A stretch of 64,000 nt of DNA from Planktothrix sp. PCC 11201 (GTDB lineage Bacteria; Cyanobacteriota; Cyanobacteriia; Cyanobacteriales; Microcoleaceae). The stretch is from contig NZ_LT797688.1 of the NCBI RefSeq assembly GCF_900009135.1, forward strand, positions 153,428-217,427, written 5' to 3'. The position numbers were made by a program, and so were the translations under genes. This document shows, piece after piece, positions 35,722 through 46,500 of the stretch; the stretch's first letter is position 1; every line of letters begins with the position of its first letter. The notes beneath the pieces were generated by a model. That model did no database searches. It saw nothing but the letters and a program-made list of their open reading frames with translations, and was not told the DNA's origin.

Positions 35722-37175
35722 CCCTCTTCTGTCAGTCTCCGAAACCAACAAGTAATAAAAAGTAGAGTTATCCATTGGGAAAATAAGATTGAAATTGATT
35801 AATATTCTGAATTAATTTATGAAACCCAAGCAATAAATAACGATCAGGAAAAACATCTAACCACGGGGCAATCAACCACAATATAATAGTAGGCTGAATT
35901 ATTAAACGCAAATTATTTAAAACATTTTTCCATCCCTCTTTATGATTCCATTGTTGGTGATTCGAGCAATCTGTGGTGTTTTTTTTGCTCTCCGATTCTC
36001 TGGGACTTCCTTGACTTAAAGACCGGAAAACTTCGGAGTTGAAACTAATCATTAAATACACACAGAAAATGATTTCCCACCATTTTTCTATATCTTGAAA
36101 ATCCGTCAACCGATAGTCAGTCCAACCCAGTTCTTGTTTACATTGTCGAAATCCATATTCCACCCATGTTCTTAACCCGTATAAATTACCTAATGTCTTT
36201 TTTATCTGGTTCCTATTTTCTGTTAAATTTGTCATGACAAATGAAGTTGAGGCTTCTGGCATTGTTTCTGGATCTGTGGTGATTTCCCAATAGGTTCTCG
36301 GACTTCTTTTTCCAAATATAATTTCTCTAATATATCGGGTTTCTGATTCTCCATTGCTAAAAACTCTCTCAAATTTACACCATTTGTTTGCTCTAACTTT
36401 CTCCTCGCTTGACATCCAGACTCCATGATTACTTCTTATTGCCAGCACCCAAGGTAATCCAAATTTATCTAATGTACTGATAAACGAACTACTTTCACCA
36501 TAAAGGCTATCTGCTAATACCAATTCAATTTGAAATCCCAGTTCAACCAACTCTGTTAGGATTTCTGATGCGATTTCAATCTTAGTTTTGTAGACATCTC
36601 CTTCTTTTAATGTTCCTTTGGGTTTAAATACTCTAAACACTAAAGGAAAAGTTATATTTTTATAAACACCGTAAGCATTAACTGATACTATTCCCCGATC
36701 TATTTTGCCCACACTTCCCAAGTATTGTCGGGCTACATAGTCGGTTTTTTTACCCTTTCTCCTATCTCCTGTTTCATCAATTATTACTATAATCTTCTCT
36801 TCTTTCAATGCTTTTAGAGTTCGAGCTAATCTTCTTTCCTTTAATTCCCTTGCTGACCAAGGCGAATTGGCTAAAAAATGATGGAGTGATTGCGGCGACC
36901 TAATTCCTACTATTTTAGCAATTTCCGGTAAAGATTTTCTCGGAATTGGTGAGATGATTCCTAGATGTAAGTATTTAAAACATTCGTAACTTCTAACTTC
37001 AGGGAATAGGTCTTTATAACCTTGACAATATTCATCAATCACTGAAACTGTTGGTTGTGCATCTCTGGCTAAATGTTTGATAATCTGTAATTCTACATCC
37101 ATTACCCTATCCCCCTTCTAGCTACCCATGTGGTTTATTTTCTAATTTTACTTCTAGGAGACTGACAGAAGAGGG
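35722..37175 (-). mobile_element. IS701-family insertion sequence
   Basis: The 1454-bp element has perfect 19-bp terminal inverted repeats (CCCTCTTCTGTCAGTCTCC at 35722-35740, its complement at 37157-37175). It is flanked by TTAA on both sides (35718-35721, 37176-37179), matching the YTAR four-base target duplication described for the IS701 family. It contains one full-length transposase gene. It looks intact and recent. Confidence 0.93.
35768..37102 (-). CDS. IS701-family DDE transposase
   Basis: The 444-residue transposase is complete. The DDE residues are recognisable: IVIIDETGDRRKGKKTDYVARQ (first D, about 110), ELVLADSLYGE (second D, about 195) and WVEYGFRQCKQELGW (E, about 330). ETGDRRKGKKT and ARQYLGSVGKIDRGIVSVNAYG are typical of IS701-like transposases from cyanobacteria. 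It catalyses cut-and-paste movement of the element. No frameshift or stop interrupts it, so it may be active. Confidence 0.95.
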   Translation of the reverse strand: MDVELQIIKHLARDAQPTVSVIDEYCQGYKDLFPEVRSYECFKYLHLGIISPIPRKSLPEIAKIVGIRSPQSLHHFLANSPWSARELKERRLARTLKALKEEKIIVIIDETGDRRKGKKTDYVARQYLGSVGKIDRGIVSVNAYGVYKNITFPLVFRVFKPKGTLKEGDVYKTKIEIASEILTELVELGFQIELVLADSLYGESSSFISTLDKFGLPWVLAIRSNHGVWMSSEEKVRANKWCKFERVFSNGESETRYIREIIFGKRSPRTYWEITTDPETMPEASTSFVMTNLTENRNQIKKTLGNLYGLRTWVEYGFRQCKQELGWTDYRLTDFQDIEKWWEIIFCVYLMISFNSEVFRSLSQGSPRESESKKNTTDCSNHQQWNHKEGWKNVLNNLRLIIQPTIILWLIAPWLDVFPDRYLLLGFHKLIQNINQFQSYFPNG

Positions 37176-37198
37176 TTAATTACGCCTACCTACTTAAA

Positions 37199-39616
37199 CT
37201 AACTGAATAATCTATTTTTATCTTTAGCATCAGCTAACGATTGCACAAGTTTCAGGGCTATATCATAAATCACGCGCCAATCATAATCAAAATCGCTATC
37301 CCAACTTCCAGGACTCGTTTCATTAAAAATATTTTCAATTGGAACCAGAGTAGGCATGATAAAATTCTCTCTGTCTTCGAACTGCTTGATTACACCTGTT
37401 TCATGAAAAGCTGTATTCATAAACTGCACTCCTGGCTTATTGGCAATCAGTGGAAAAAGTATCCCTGAAGCAGTCGGAGCGATATAAAAATCTATAGCAG
37501 TAGCAAAAAGAATAGTTTCATACACTGAACTACCAACAGTGCTGTATATCGGAATTTCTGATGGGAGTAGAGAACAAATATTCTTGACAACTTCTTGATC
37601 TTTCTCAATTTGCCTTTGTTCATTGGGATCTTCTACGCCTTCCACAGTAGACCATCCATCAAACAAAACTGCTAAATCAGGATAATCCAAATAAAATTGT
37701 TTAATTAAATTTGCTGTTCCCTGGATTTGAGATAACCATGATCTTTGATTAGTGCGAACTTGGAACAAGATAAGCGGAAAATGACTTTTAGCTTTTTCTA
37801 ACTGTTGCAAAAAATCTTGAGAGCATTTTTTCCGACCCGCTGGATAAATTCTGTTTTGCACAAAATCTTCAGTCAGTATGAAATCAGAGGGAGTGAAGCA
37901 AAAATAATTACCTTTTAAAAGAAATTTAAAAAGATCATAATTATCAGAATCTTTTGCTGAAGAAAAATTCACTATTTTATCTGAAGAAATTTCTGGAAAA
38001 AGTAATTCTATCTTAAAATAATCCCAAGTTCCCGCCAAAAAAGTATCTATTTTATGTAGTCTTTTTGTTTGTTGTATGTAGTTTAATCCACCGAAATCAA
38101 TCCACAAATTATGAGATATATTACTAAAAACACCCAAGATAACTGCTGTTTTTCTCGCCGATTCGGATAAAAGGTAAGATTCAAAATCTTTCCAAAAACT
38201 GACTGCGTATGCTTTAAATGTATTAAAGATCAGGTAATCAAAAGTATTCATAATTGCAGAATGCCTCAGAATAATTATAGCTTCTAATTTGGGAAAGTAA
38301 AGGAAATTTTTTTGCCAGAAGAAAGGAGAACACATAATATAAAATACCTGTTCTCCAACAAAGCGATATATATTTCTTTGCTCACGCCTATTTTGCGGGC
38401 AAGAACCAGAACGTCGGCATTGTAAAGAAAAAGATTGATTTGAACGAAGAACTCTACCACTAGTAGGACAAATTACATAAAGATAACCAGTTTCTGCTAT
38501 AGTTTGCTGAAAATATCGATCAATATGTTCACGATTAGTAGCGATAGATGGTTCTTCTTCGGAAAAGTTGATGGGTTGTTCACAATTAAAACTATTAATA
38601 TAAATTTGCTCTAAAGCTGCACTACTTTGTCCCATTAACTGTAAATATTCTATTGATAATCCTGAAGATAACAAAAAGTTGTTATCTTCTTGAGTTAACT
38701 CCCATATCTTGATCACTCTATATTGGCTAGTTTGACTAAAGTAAGCTTCTGCTACTTCTGGCTGAATTTCAATTTGATAGAGTGGATCATTTTCATCAAA
38801 GGAACTTAAGGCATTTAAAGATTTCCAGATAGTCTCATAAATTTCTGGTTCTGTTTTTTGTTTCCCAGCAGCAGAGAAGCAAGCAACAGCTTGATCTATC
38901 AAGCCTTGTTGAGATATAGCTATTGCTAAATCATGATATAGTTGATTTCGGTAAGATTCAGTTTCAATCACTTCTTGATAAGATGAAATAAGCTTATTTA
39001 TCATTCCATTGCGAGCTAAAGCAATCCCTAAAGTCAAATAAGTATTAGTTAAAATATCCGGCTCTTTTAAGAGTTTTTCATAAAAATTAATTGCGATTTC
39101 ATTAGATATCAAGTTATTGGTATCTAATGCTTGACAATAAGTGGCAATAGCTTCTTGCAAATTTTCCGACTCAGCTAATGTTTCAGCACGTTCTAACAAA
39201 GCATCTAACTCAGTTCCGTGGACTTCCCGTAAGCTTCTGTATACTTGTAAACAATTGGGATTTACTTTCAATAGATGCTCATAGGTGGCGATCGCTTTTT
39301 GACTCCTAACTTGGCTTTTTAGCTGATTAATGAAATCGATAAATTCTGGTGATTCTTCAATTAATGAGGGGTCTAGACCAAAAGCTTTGTACCAAGCCTC
39401 AGCAGCTTTATCAAATCTATTTAACTTATACCACAGGTCTGCTAACTTTTTATAAGCAATGGCCAAGTTGGGATTGATTCTAAGAGCTAGTCGATAATGA
39501 GCAATTGCTGATGGCCACTGTTTTTTTTGTTCATATAATGAGCCTAAGTTGATATAAAAATCAATTAACTCAGCATTTGTGCTGATAGCGTTATCATTGG
39601 ATTTCTCTAACTTCAT
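37199..39616 (-). CDS. TPR protein with the same unrecognised C-terminal domain as 25872-27992
   Basis: The 805-residue protein has about two clear and several weaker TPR units in residues 14-270, then the unrecognised domain. Matching landmarks are VICPTSGRVLRSNQSF near 378, NLWIDFGGLNYIQ near 500, WDYFKIELLFPEISSDKIVNF near 525 and IAPTASGILFPLIANKPGV near 712. Where the relative has PCGSG, and GT61 has PHGAG, this protein has PTASG; and HYYW is replaced by HNLW. It may therefore be a catalytically altered relative. It lies just right of the IS701 element. Function unknown; distant GT-B glycosyltransferase is a guess. Confidence 0.78.
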   Translation of the reverse strand: MKLEKSNDNAISTNAELIDFYINLGSLYEQKKQWPSAIAHYRLALRINPNLAIAYKKLADLWYKLNRFDKAAEAWYKAFGLDPSLIEESPEFIDFINQLKSQVRSQKAIATYEHLLKVNPNCLQVYRSLREVHGTELDALLERAETLAESENLQEAIATYCQALDTNNLISNEIAINFYEKLLKEPDILTNTYLTLGIALARNGMINKLISSYQEVIETESYRNQLYHDLAIAISQQGLIDQAVACFSAAGKQKTEPEIYETIWKSLNALSSFDENDPLYQIEIQPEVAEAYFSQTSQYRVIKIWELTQEDNNFLLSSGLSIEYLQLMGQSSAALEQIYINSFNCEQPINFSEEEPSIATNREHIDRYFQQTIAETGYLYVICPTSGRVLRSNQSFSLQCRRSGSCPQNRREQRNIYRFVGEQVFYIMCSPFFWQKNFLYFPKLEAIIILRHSAIMNTFDYLIFNTFKAYAVSFWKDFESYLLSESARKTAVILGVFSNISHNLWIDFGGLNYIQQTKRLHKIDTFLAGTWDYFKIELLFPEISSDKIVNFSSAKDSDNYDLFKFLLKGNYFCFTPSDFILTEDFVQNRIYPAGRKKCSQDFLQQLEKAKSHFPLILFQVRTNQRSWLSQIQGTANLIKQFYLDYPDLAVLFDGWSTVEGVEDPNEQRQIEKDQEVVKNICSLLPSEIPIYSTVGSSVYETILFATAIDFYIAPTASGILFPLIANKPGVQFMNTAFHETGVIKQFEDRENFIMPTLVPIENIFNETSPGSWDSDFDYDWRVIYDIALKLVQSLADAKDKNRLFS

Positions 39617-39750
39617 CTTTGTCTGTTTTCCAGCTTTGAGGTTAGTTTACCATAATTTGGAGACACAGTGGAGCAGTTTTTGTTCCTTGGGGGATGGGTG
39701 GATGTTGAAAAGCTGATATACTACCAATAAGCACAACTCCAATAGGAATC

Positions 39751-40875
39751 ATGATTTTTCACAGGGCGAGAAAGCTGCAACGAGAGGGGAAGTTAGAGGA
39801 GGCGATTTCAGCTTACCAAAGCGTAATTGCACATAACCCTGCTTTTTATCTAGCCTACCAAAATTTGGGAGAATCTCTTGAAGGGTTGGGGCGCTGGGAA
39901 GAGGCAATCATTCATTATCGTCAGGCAATAAAACTAAACTCCAATTCTGCTTTGTCTCACTATCAATTAGGAAGGGCATTAGTTAAAAGTGGCTGTTTAA
40001 ACCAAGGCATAGAAGTATTGAATGCTGGTTTAAAATTAAAACCAGGTTATCATAAGTATTATGAACAGTTAAGAAATGCTTGGGTTCAGAAAGGAGAGTG
40101 GGAAAAAGCGATCGCAAATCATAAAAAAGCCATTGAAATCAACCATTCAGAATCCTTGCAAATTTTTGATTTCATTGATTACAAAAGTCAATTAAATCAA
40201 GATAAATGGGTTGTTATGATGACCCAAGGCAAACAACTAGGGGTTTTTCTGGAAATTGGTTCTACAGATGGAGTAGATCTAAATAATACTTTTTGCTTGG
40301 AAAAAGTCTTTTCTTGGTCTGGTATATGTGTAGAGCCTAATCCAGATTTTTTTAAAAAACTTTGTGCAAACCGCACAGCTACAACTTTTCCATATTGCTT
40401 TTATAAGGAATCAGGGCAAATAGTTGAATTCATACCTGATAGTGTTTATGGAACAATCTCCGAGTTCTCATCAACTGATTTTCACGCTTCAAGGAGAGAA
40501 AAATTTGTTTCTGAAAGTGGTACTATTAAGGTTATAACAGCACGTCCAGAAGATATTTTAAATCTTTACGATTTTCCCGAAATTTTTGATTTTTTAAGCT
40601 TAGATGTAGAAGGTGCAGAGCTTGATGTTTTGGAATGTTTCAATTTATCTAAATGGCGTCCTGCTTTAGCTTGTATTGAACATAACTATGTAGCTGATAA
40701 GCGATTAGCTATTTTTGAACTTCTTTCTAGTTATGGCTACCAACGTATAGAGTGCCAGTGGGATGATTGGTACTACAATTTGGATATCCTCAAAGTTCTG
40801 AATCCCGAAATTCCTATCAGTCATTATCAGCGAGTATTAGAGTATTTTTGTAACTACCATGACTGCAAATTATAA
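39751..40875 (+). CDS. TPR-FkbM methyltransferase fusion
   Basis: The 374-residue protein has three to four TPR units (residues 1-135) and an FkbM-type SAM-dependent methyltransferase (about 145-374): FLEIGSTDGVDLNNTF near 168, ICVEPNPDFFKKL near 192, then FDFLSLDVEGAELDVLECF near 290. The SAM-binding and DVEGAE motifs are intact. TPRs presumably dock it to partners or acceptors, as in the TPR-GT61 proteins. TAGGAAT precedes the ATG at 39751 and the start gives a natural TPR N-terminus. The methyl acceptor is unknown; a sugar hydroxyl is the usual FkbM target. Confidence 0.88.
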   Translation: MIFHRARKLQREGKLEEAISAYQSVIAHNPAFYLAYQNLGESLEGLGRWEEAIIHYRQAIKLNSNSALSHYQLGRALVKSGCLNQGIEVLNAGLKLKPGYHKYYEQLRNAWVQKGEWEKAIANHKKAIEINHSESLQIFDFIDYKSQLNQDKWVVMMTQGKQLGVFLEIGSTDGVDLNNTFCLEKVFSWSGICVEPNPDFFKKLCANRTATTFPYCFYKESGQIVEFIPDSVYGTISEFSSTDFHASRREKFVSESGTIKVITARPEDILNLYDFPEIFDFLSLDVEGAELDVLECFNLSKWRPALACIEHNYVADKRLAIFELLSSYGYQRIECQWDDWYYNLDILKVLNPEIPISHYQRVLEYFCNYHDCKL

Positions 40876-41265
40876 TAAAAAATACGGCTACTAATTTCTC
40901 TACTTATCAACTTCTTCACGACAAGCAACTAACAGTTATTCAGGAAATTAAACTGTGATGCTCATGCTTTCAATCCGAGCAAAAATTATAACAGGATTTT
41001 TGAGGAGTTTTTCTTGAATTTTTGGTGTGATCGCGATCGCATCTCCACTATATAATTGTACTTTAATTATTCCCAAAAGAGCTTGTATAATCAATAAATT
41101 GATACTCCTAGCAGTGAGCTTGATAAGTAGATGGTCATAAATAAAGTAACAATAAAAACACGTTTTGCTGTTTCGCTTAAGCGCAATAATAGAGGGCTAA
41201 AGCCCAACAACAAATTTCTTTGTGTGCGCGAGGTAATATAAACACCTGCTTAAATTCAGTTATTA
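40876..41265. other. Intergenic region with small palindromes
   Basis: The 390 bases between the two FkbM genes hold a perfect palindrome CGCTTAAGCG (41174-41183), GGGCTAAAGCCC (41194-41205), a HIP1-like GCGATCGC near 41034 and a possible -10 box TATAAT (41086-41091). I see no gene. Confidence 0.5.
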
Positions 41266-42831
41266 ATGGTTTCCTTTAATTCAATTCTACTACCTGATAC
41301 AATGGAAACTCAGATCATTAGACCTCAAGCGACCCTCTCCATGAAACTCAACTTTCCCGACCTCTGCCAACACCACAACATCACCCCACGCGGCATTATC
41401 TTGGTTGGTGCTTACGATGGCAAAACCCTCAAACGCCTCAACCTCCCCAATACGGTTAAAACCCTACTTATTGACGCTAACCCCAGCGCCGTCGGACGAC
41501 TACAAGCTAATTTTGCCGATAGTCCCAATATTCAAGTGGTTCAGGCTGCTATTGCCAACCATAATGACACCGTTACCCTGCACCTAACCTCCCTGGAGTC
41601 TAGCAGTTCTATCTTGCCCTGGAAACAGTACAGCGAAATTTACCCCAATATTAAAGAAATTCAACAACTCACCCTTTCCTCGCGAACTCTGGATACTCTG
41701 CTTGAAGAATTGAACCTCTCTCCCAGTGACTTTAATATTCTAATTCTCGATATCCAAGGTGCTGAACTTTTAGCCTTGGAAGGTGCTACCCAACTCCTGA
41801 ATAACCTAGATGCTATTTACACCAATATTCACTATCAAGAACTATTTGAAGGAGGCGCATTAGCAGGAGAAGTTAATCAGTTTCTCACCGACTATCAATT
41901 TGACTGTGTGGCAGAGGAGACTCCTTACCATCCCGCTTGGGGAGAAGCATTTTATGTGCGTCAAACAGTGAGTCCAGAGGATGGAGTTCAACCCATTAAA
42001 CCTCTATCCCCAATATCCCAACAACTTCAAGAAACCCAACAGGAGTTGGAAACTTTACAATTAGAGTACCAAGACATTTTGATAACATTAGAACAAACCC
42101 AAGTTCAACTGCATAAGAGTACAGAGGATTTAGCTGAGTTAGAATCTCAACGGGATCAAATATTGGAGGAATTAGAACAATCTCAAACTAATCTTAAACA
42201 AACCCAAACGGAATTAGAACAATCTCAAACTAATCTTAAACAAACCCAAACGGAATTAGAACAATCTCAAACTAATCTTAAACAAACCCAAACGGAATTA
42301 GAACAATTTCAAACTAATCTTAAACAAACGCAGAAAGAATTTGACCAGTCTCAAACTAATCTTAAACAAACCCAAACGGAATTAGAACAATCTCAAACTA
42401 ATCTTAAACAAACGCAGAAAGAATTTGACCAGTCTCAAACTAATCTTAAACAAACCCAAACGGAATTAGAACAATCTCAAACTAATCTTAAACAAACGCA
42501 GAAAGAATTTGACCAGTCTCAAACTAATCTTAAACAAACGCAGAAAGAATTTGACCAGTCTCGTTCCGAACTGCATGAAGTTCGAGAAGAATTAGAATTA
42601 ACTCAATTTCAACTAGATGAAGTGCAGGTCGAGTTAGAACAATATGTTTCCCAGTTTCATCAACAGAAAGAAGAAATCACCAAACTGCAAACCGAACTAC
42701 AACAAGCTAAAACTCAATTAACTCAAGTTCAATACCAACCGGAAATCACCGTGAGTAAAAAATCCAAATCCGATAATGCAGCAATAGTTAAATTATTAGC
42801 AAAAGTTCTGGCAGAAACCATTGAAGATTAG
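41266..42831 (+). CDS. FkbM methyltransferase with repeat-built coiled coil
   Basis: The 521-residue frame has an FkbM-type methyltransferase at residues 26-240 (ILVGAYDGKTLKRL, LLIDANPSAVGRLQANF, LILDIQGAELLALEGA) and a long coiled coil at 245-500. The coil includes nine 14-residue units of the type LEQSQTNLKQTQTE (two heptads each), followed by degenerate ones. The methyltransferase starts naturally at ATG 41341 (MKLNFPDL), so the true start may be there; neither ATG has a clear ribosome-binding site. The coil probably drives oligomerisation or spacing. Neighbouring glycosyltransferases have similar coils. Acceptor unknown. Confidence 0.88.
   Translation: MVSFNSILLPDTMETQIIRPQATLSMKLNFPDLCQHHNITPRGIILVGAYDGKTLKRLNLPNTVKTLLIDANPSAVGRLQANFADSPNIQVVQAAIANHNDTVTLHLTSLESSSSILPWKQYSEIYPNIKEIQQLTLSSRTLDTLLEELNLSPSDFNILILDIQGAELLALEGATQLLNNLDAIYTNIHYQELFEGGALAGEVNQFLTDYQFDCVAEETPYHPAWGEAFYVRQTVSPEDGVQPIKPLSPISQQLQETQQELETLQLEYQDILITLEQTQVQLHKSTEDLAELESQRDQILEELEQSQTNLKQTQTELEQSQTNLKQTQTELEQSQTNLKQTQTELEQFQTNLKQTQKEFDQSQTNLKQTQTELEQSQTNLKQTQKEFDQSQTNLKQTQTELEQSQTNLKQTQKEFDQSQTNLKQTQKEFDQSRSELHEVREELELTQFQLDEVQVELEQYVSQFHQQKEEITKLQTELQQAKTQLTQVQYQPEITVSKKSKSDNAAIVKLLAKVLAETIED
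42172..42549 (+). repeat. Nine in-frame 42-bp tandem repeats
   Basis: Nine units of 42 bases encode alternating LEQ/FDQ-SQTNLKQTQ(T/K)E peptides; a tenth degenerate unit begins at 42550. Two higher-order variants (TTAGAACAATC... and TTTGACCAGTC...) alternate, showing expansion of an 84-bp unit. The array is expected to vary in length between strains. Confidence 0.95.
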
Positions 42832-42920
42832 GGAGGATATATTGTAACGGCAACCGCCAAATAGTTTGATTTATGCCATTTTCCTGATGTGAAACTTAAT
42901 TTTCAAGGCACTTCCGGTGT

Positions 42921-43385
42921 TCAATATTCCCAATCTTGGCTAGTATCGCAGATAGTTTTATCTGCGATAACTTCCTCAAAATTGTATGGACATTGTTCTG
43001 GAAAAGTTCTCAATGGCAAGTTTGTTTCTCGTAGTGCCAAATCAACTCCTGCTTCAAAGCCATCTTCTAAAGCGTCAATTATGCGAGACTTTAAGCTAGG
43101 ATTACGATAAAAATGGCGACTAATGGCACGGCGTTGTTCTCTGATGGTCAGAAACCAACTGCGAGAACGGTTTTCTGGTTGATATTGCCAATTGAGGAGA
43201 TGCCCTAACAAGACAGTAAGACGACTGACTAATTCTCGGTATTCCTGTCTCCCCAAAGATTCCAACTCCTCCTGTAAGTTTTGCCAATCTAATTCTGATA
43301 CTTGTCTGTTGGCTAGTACCTGTACTTGCCACTGTGTCCAGCCATAAAAATCTTGTTCGTATTGTGGAACTGTTTTAGAATTCAT
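42921..43385 (-). CDS. DUF29 family protein
   Basis: The 154-residue protein shows the DUF29 pattern: YEQDFYGWTQWQVQVLANRQ, then LDWQNLQEELESLGRQEYRELVSRL, HLLNWQYQPENRSRSW and a C-terminal CPYNFEEVI. DUF29 proteins are abundant in cyanobacteria and their function is unknown. Length is normal. It stands alone between the FkbM gene (convergent) and the nSTAND gene (same strand, upstream). Confidence 0.92.
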   Translation of the reverse strand: MNSKTVPQYEQDFYGWTQWQVQVLANRQVSELDWQNLQEELESLGRQEYRELVSRLTVLLGHLLNWQYQPENRSRSWFLTIREQRRAISRHFYRNPSLKSRIIDALEDGFEAGVDLALRETNLPLRTFPEQCPYNFEEVIADKTICDTSQDWEY

Positions 43386-43584
43386 GGTAATAACTATAAA
43401 TTATTTAGGTAATAACTATTAAATCAATCGTTAATTGTAGAGGAGTCGATAAATTAATTGTGGCAAATTCCATAGCCTTTCCCCCATCTAATTTTTGATA
43501 TTTAAAACCCACTGCTGTAGGGCTTGGCAATCACTTTTTAATTAACCCGTTGATCTTTATCTGATCTTTGGTTGGTCTGACGGT

Positions 43585-46500
43585 CTATGGGGCAGGTTTT
43601 TTGGCTGATCTGTGAATTGGATCAAATCTTGAAGAACCTGCTTCTACGGGATAATCACATAACTTCCGGTCGTGTCCCTGTAATTCGGTTGGGTTGGTGG
43701 TGAGATAGTCTCGAAGCCATTTACAACTTTGTCCCATCTGAGTTTCTAACTTTAAATTCCCTAAACTCCAGAGAATCGTGGTGCCATTATCCTTGCCAAT
43801 GGCGAGAATTCCGGTATTTCCCGGACTAAAACTAATACTATTCACAAAATCATTCTGTTGTAAAACAATTAAAGGTTGAATCTGATCACAAGCCGATGTG
43901 TCCCAAAGACCGTCATTGATTTCCCATAGTCTGACTTTTTTATCATCACTAGCTGTTGCTAAAATTGCTCGGTGGGAATCATAACTTAAACTTTGTACCT
44001 GAGCATTATGTCCCAGAGGACAAGAGGCGAGGGGTTTTTTCCCTTGAAGATTCCAAAGCCTGACCACATCATCTTCAGCCACGGCGATTTGTTCAGAATT
44101 GCCCAAAAAAGCTAAAGTTGCCACGGGATTTTTCGCAGGTAATTCTAAGGTCGGCTGCCATTTTTTACCTTTTTTTGTCCAGAGGGTAATACCGTTACTG
44201 GGAAGTTTGATAGGACTTTCAAAAAAACTTGCAGATGTGGCTAAGGTATTACCATCGGGACTAAAACGGACATCCCAAACAGCATCTTGATGAAGCAAAG
44301 TGGCCATCAATTTTCCTTGTTTGTCCCAAAGTTTAACGGTTTTGTCTTTACTGGCACTGGCTAAAGTCTGACCGTCAGGGCTAAATGTCACGGCCTTAAT
44401 TGCTTGAGTATGACCGGAAAGTGCTTGCAACAACTGACCTTTTTTTGTCCAGAGTCGCACTATTTTATCCTCACTGGCGGTGGCAACTTCTTGACCATTC
44501 GGACTGAAACTCACCCAGTTAACTTTACTGGGATGGGGCAAAATCGAAAAAGGCTGTGAAGTATATTTCAGAGGCTCGGTGGCGACCCATAATTTCACGG
44601 TTTTATCTTCACTCGCACTGGCTAAACTTTGACCATCGGGGCTAAAACTCACACTCAACACCCCTTCTGTATGACCCTGTAAGGTCGTATTTAAGGGATC
44701 TCGACTCCGATCCCAGATGCGGGCGGTCGTGTCAGCACTGACGGATACTAGGGTTTGACCATCGGGACTAAATTCCACACCCCAAATACTATCTCGATGT
44801 CCAATAAAGGTTTTGAGTAATACCCCGTTTAAATTCCAGAGTTTTACCGTGCGATCGCGACTACCACTGAGCAAAAATTGACCATCGGGACTAAAATTGA
44901 CCGTTAAAATATCATCGTTATGACCCTTGATCGGGGTGTTAATTTCCTGACCTGTTTCCGCATCCCAAAGCTTGAGGGTGCGATCGCCACTGGCGGAAAC
45001 AATTTGTTTACCATCGGGACTAAAATCGAGATCATAAATGGGTTGATTATGGGCTTTAATTGTGCGAATTAGTTGACCATCAAGCGACCAAATTTTAATT
45101 TCTCCATCTTTACTACAACTGGCAATTGTTTTACCATTGGGACTAAATTCTGCATCAAAAATCCGATCCGTATGACCTTTGAATTCACGAATTAATGTTC
45201 CGTCTAAACCCCATAATTTAATTGTTTTATCATTACTAGAAGTGACTATTTTCTTGCCATCGGGGCTAAAACTAATACTATTAATCACGGCTAGATGTCT
45301 CATGGGACGCTGCTGCAAGGGAGTTCCCATTACTGTCCATAATAAAACTTGATTTTGCTCCGGGTTATTGACACTGGCTGTAGCGGTGGCAATAATTTTT
45401 CCATCGGGACTATAACGAACCCTGTTAATCGGACTTTTATGGGGAAATTGGGAAGATTCAGTTAATAACTTGCCCTGAATGCTCCAAATTTTGAGCGTCC
45501 GATCAATACTAGCCGTGGCAATCTGCTGACCATCGGGACTAAAACTAACTCCTAAAATGCTTCCCGTATGCCCTTCTAATCGATTTTTTTCTTGAATCCC
45601 AGAAATCATCTGCATTAATCCCTGGGAAATTTCTGTTTTTGTTTCCTCTGGAGCTTTGGTTTTTAAGGTATTTTTACCAATCTGCACGGTGGTTTTTAAT
45701 ACCCCTAATTGATCTTGTTGATCCGCTAATAACAGGGCATTTTTAGCATAGGTTAAGGCTTGAACTCTAGCTTTAACTTCATTCTGCCCGTTGATATAAA
45801 GGGTAGCAGCAAAACCAATTACAACCGCCCCTACAATCAATCCCATTAATCGTTCTAAACGACGATTTTTTGCTTCGGCTTGGTGGCGTTTTTCCTGTTC
45901 CTCTGAAAGTTTTTTGCCTATTTCTTTTTCTTGAATCAGTTGGGCTTTTTCCTGTTGCAGTTTTGTGATGACTTCTTCTTGTTCGTTTCTATTTTGTCGG
46001 CGGATAAATCCTGCCAAATAATCATGTACTAATTGATAAAATTCTCCAGTAGTTCCAATATCTCGATAGACTAATCCAGACTTTTCTAAAATATAAAGGA
46101 TAATATCTAACGGGCCTAGAACCTGCTCTCGATGTAGTTTTTGTTTTAACTCCTCGGCTAATTCCAGGCGTGTTTTTAAAGGGCGGGTATCATTTTCATC
46201 GGTTAACGCATATAAAACCACCCGCGCCGTGGCGTCGTTTTCTGGGCCACAATCCCCTATAACTTCTTCTAAAAACCGTTCGACTAACTTTTGTTTCGGG
46301 CCTTGTTTTTGATAGCTTTCTAACGTGGCAATATTTTCTGCTTGTAATTGAGTCCCGACCACTTGTAATTCAATAGGACGAACTTCTCCCGCTTCTCCTG
46401 CCAAATCTTTAACCAAGGCTTGAATTAAGGCATCTTCTAAATAAAAATGGGCGCGATCAGTTAAACTCTTGATGACGTTATGGGCTTCTTTTTTGCTAAA

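Noticed and set aside
41026-41265. Possible tRNA or small RNA gene suggested by small palindromes
   Set aside because: No cloverleaf or TTCRANNC-type T-loop could be found; the palindromes are isolated.
42172-42549. Tandem repeat array considered as a CRISPR
   Set aside because: Units are contiguous without spacers, in frame, and encode a coiled coil.
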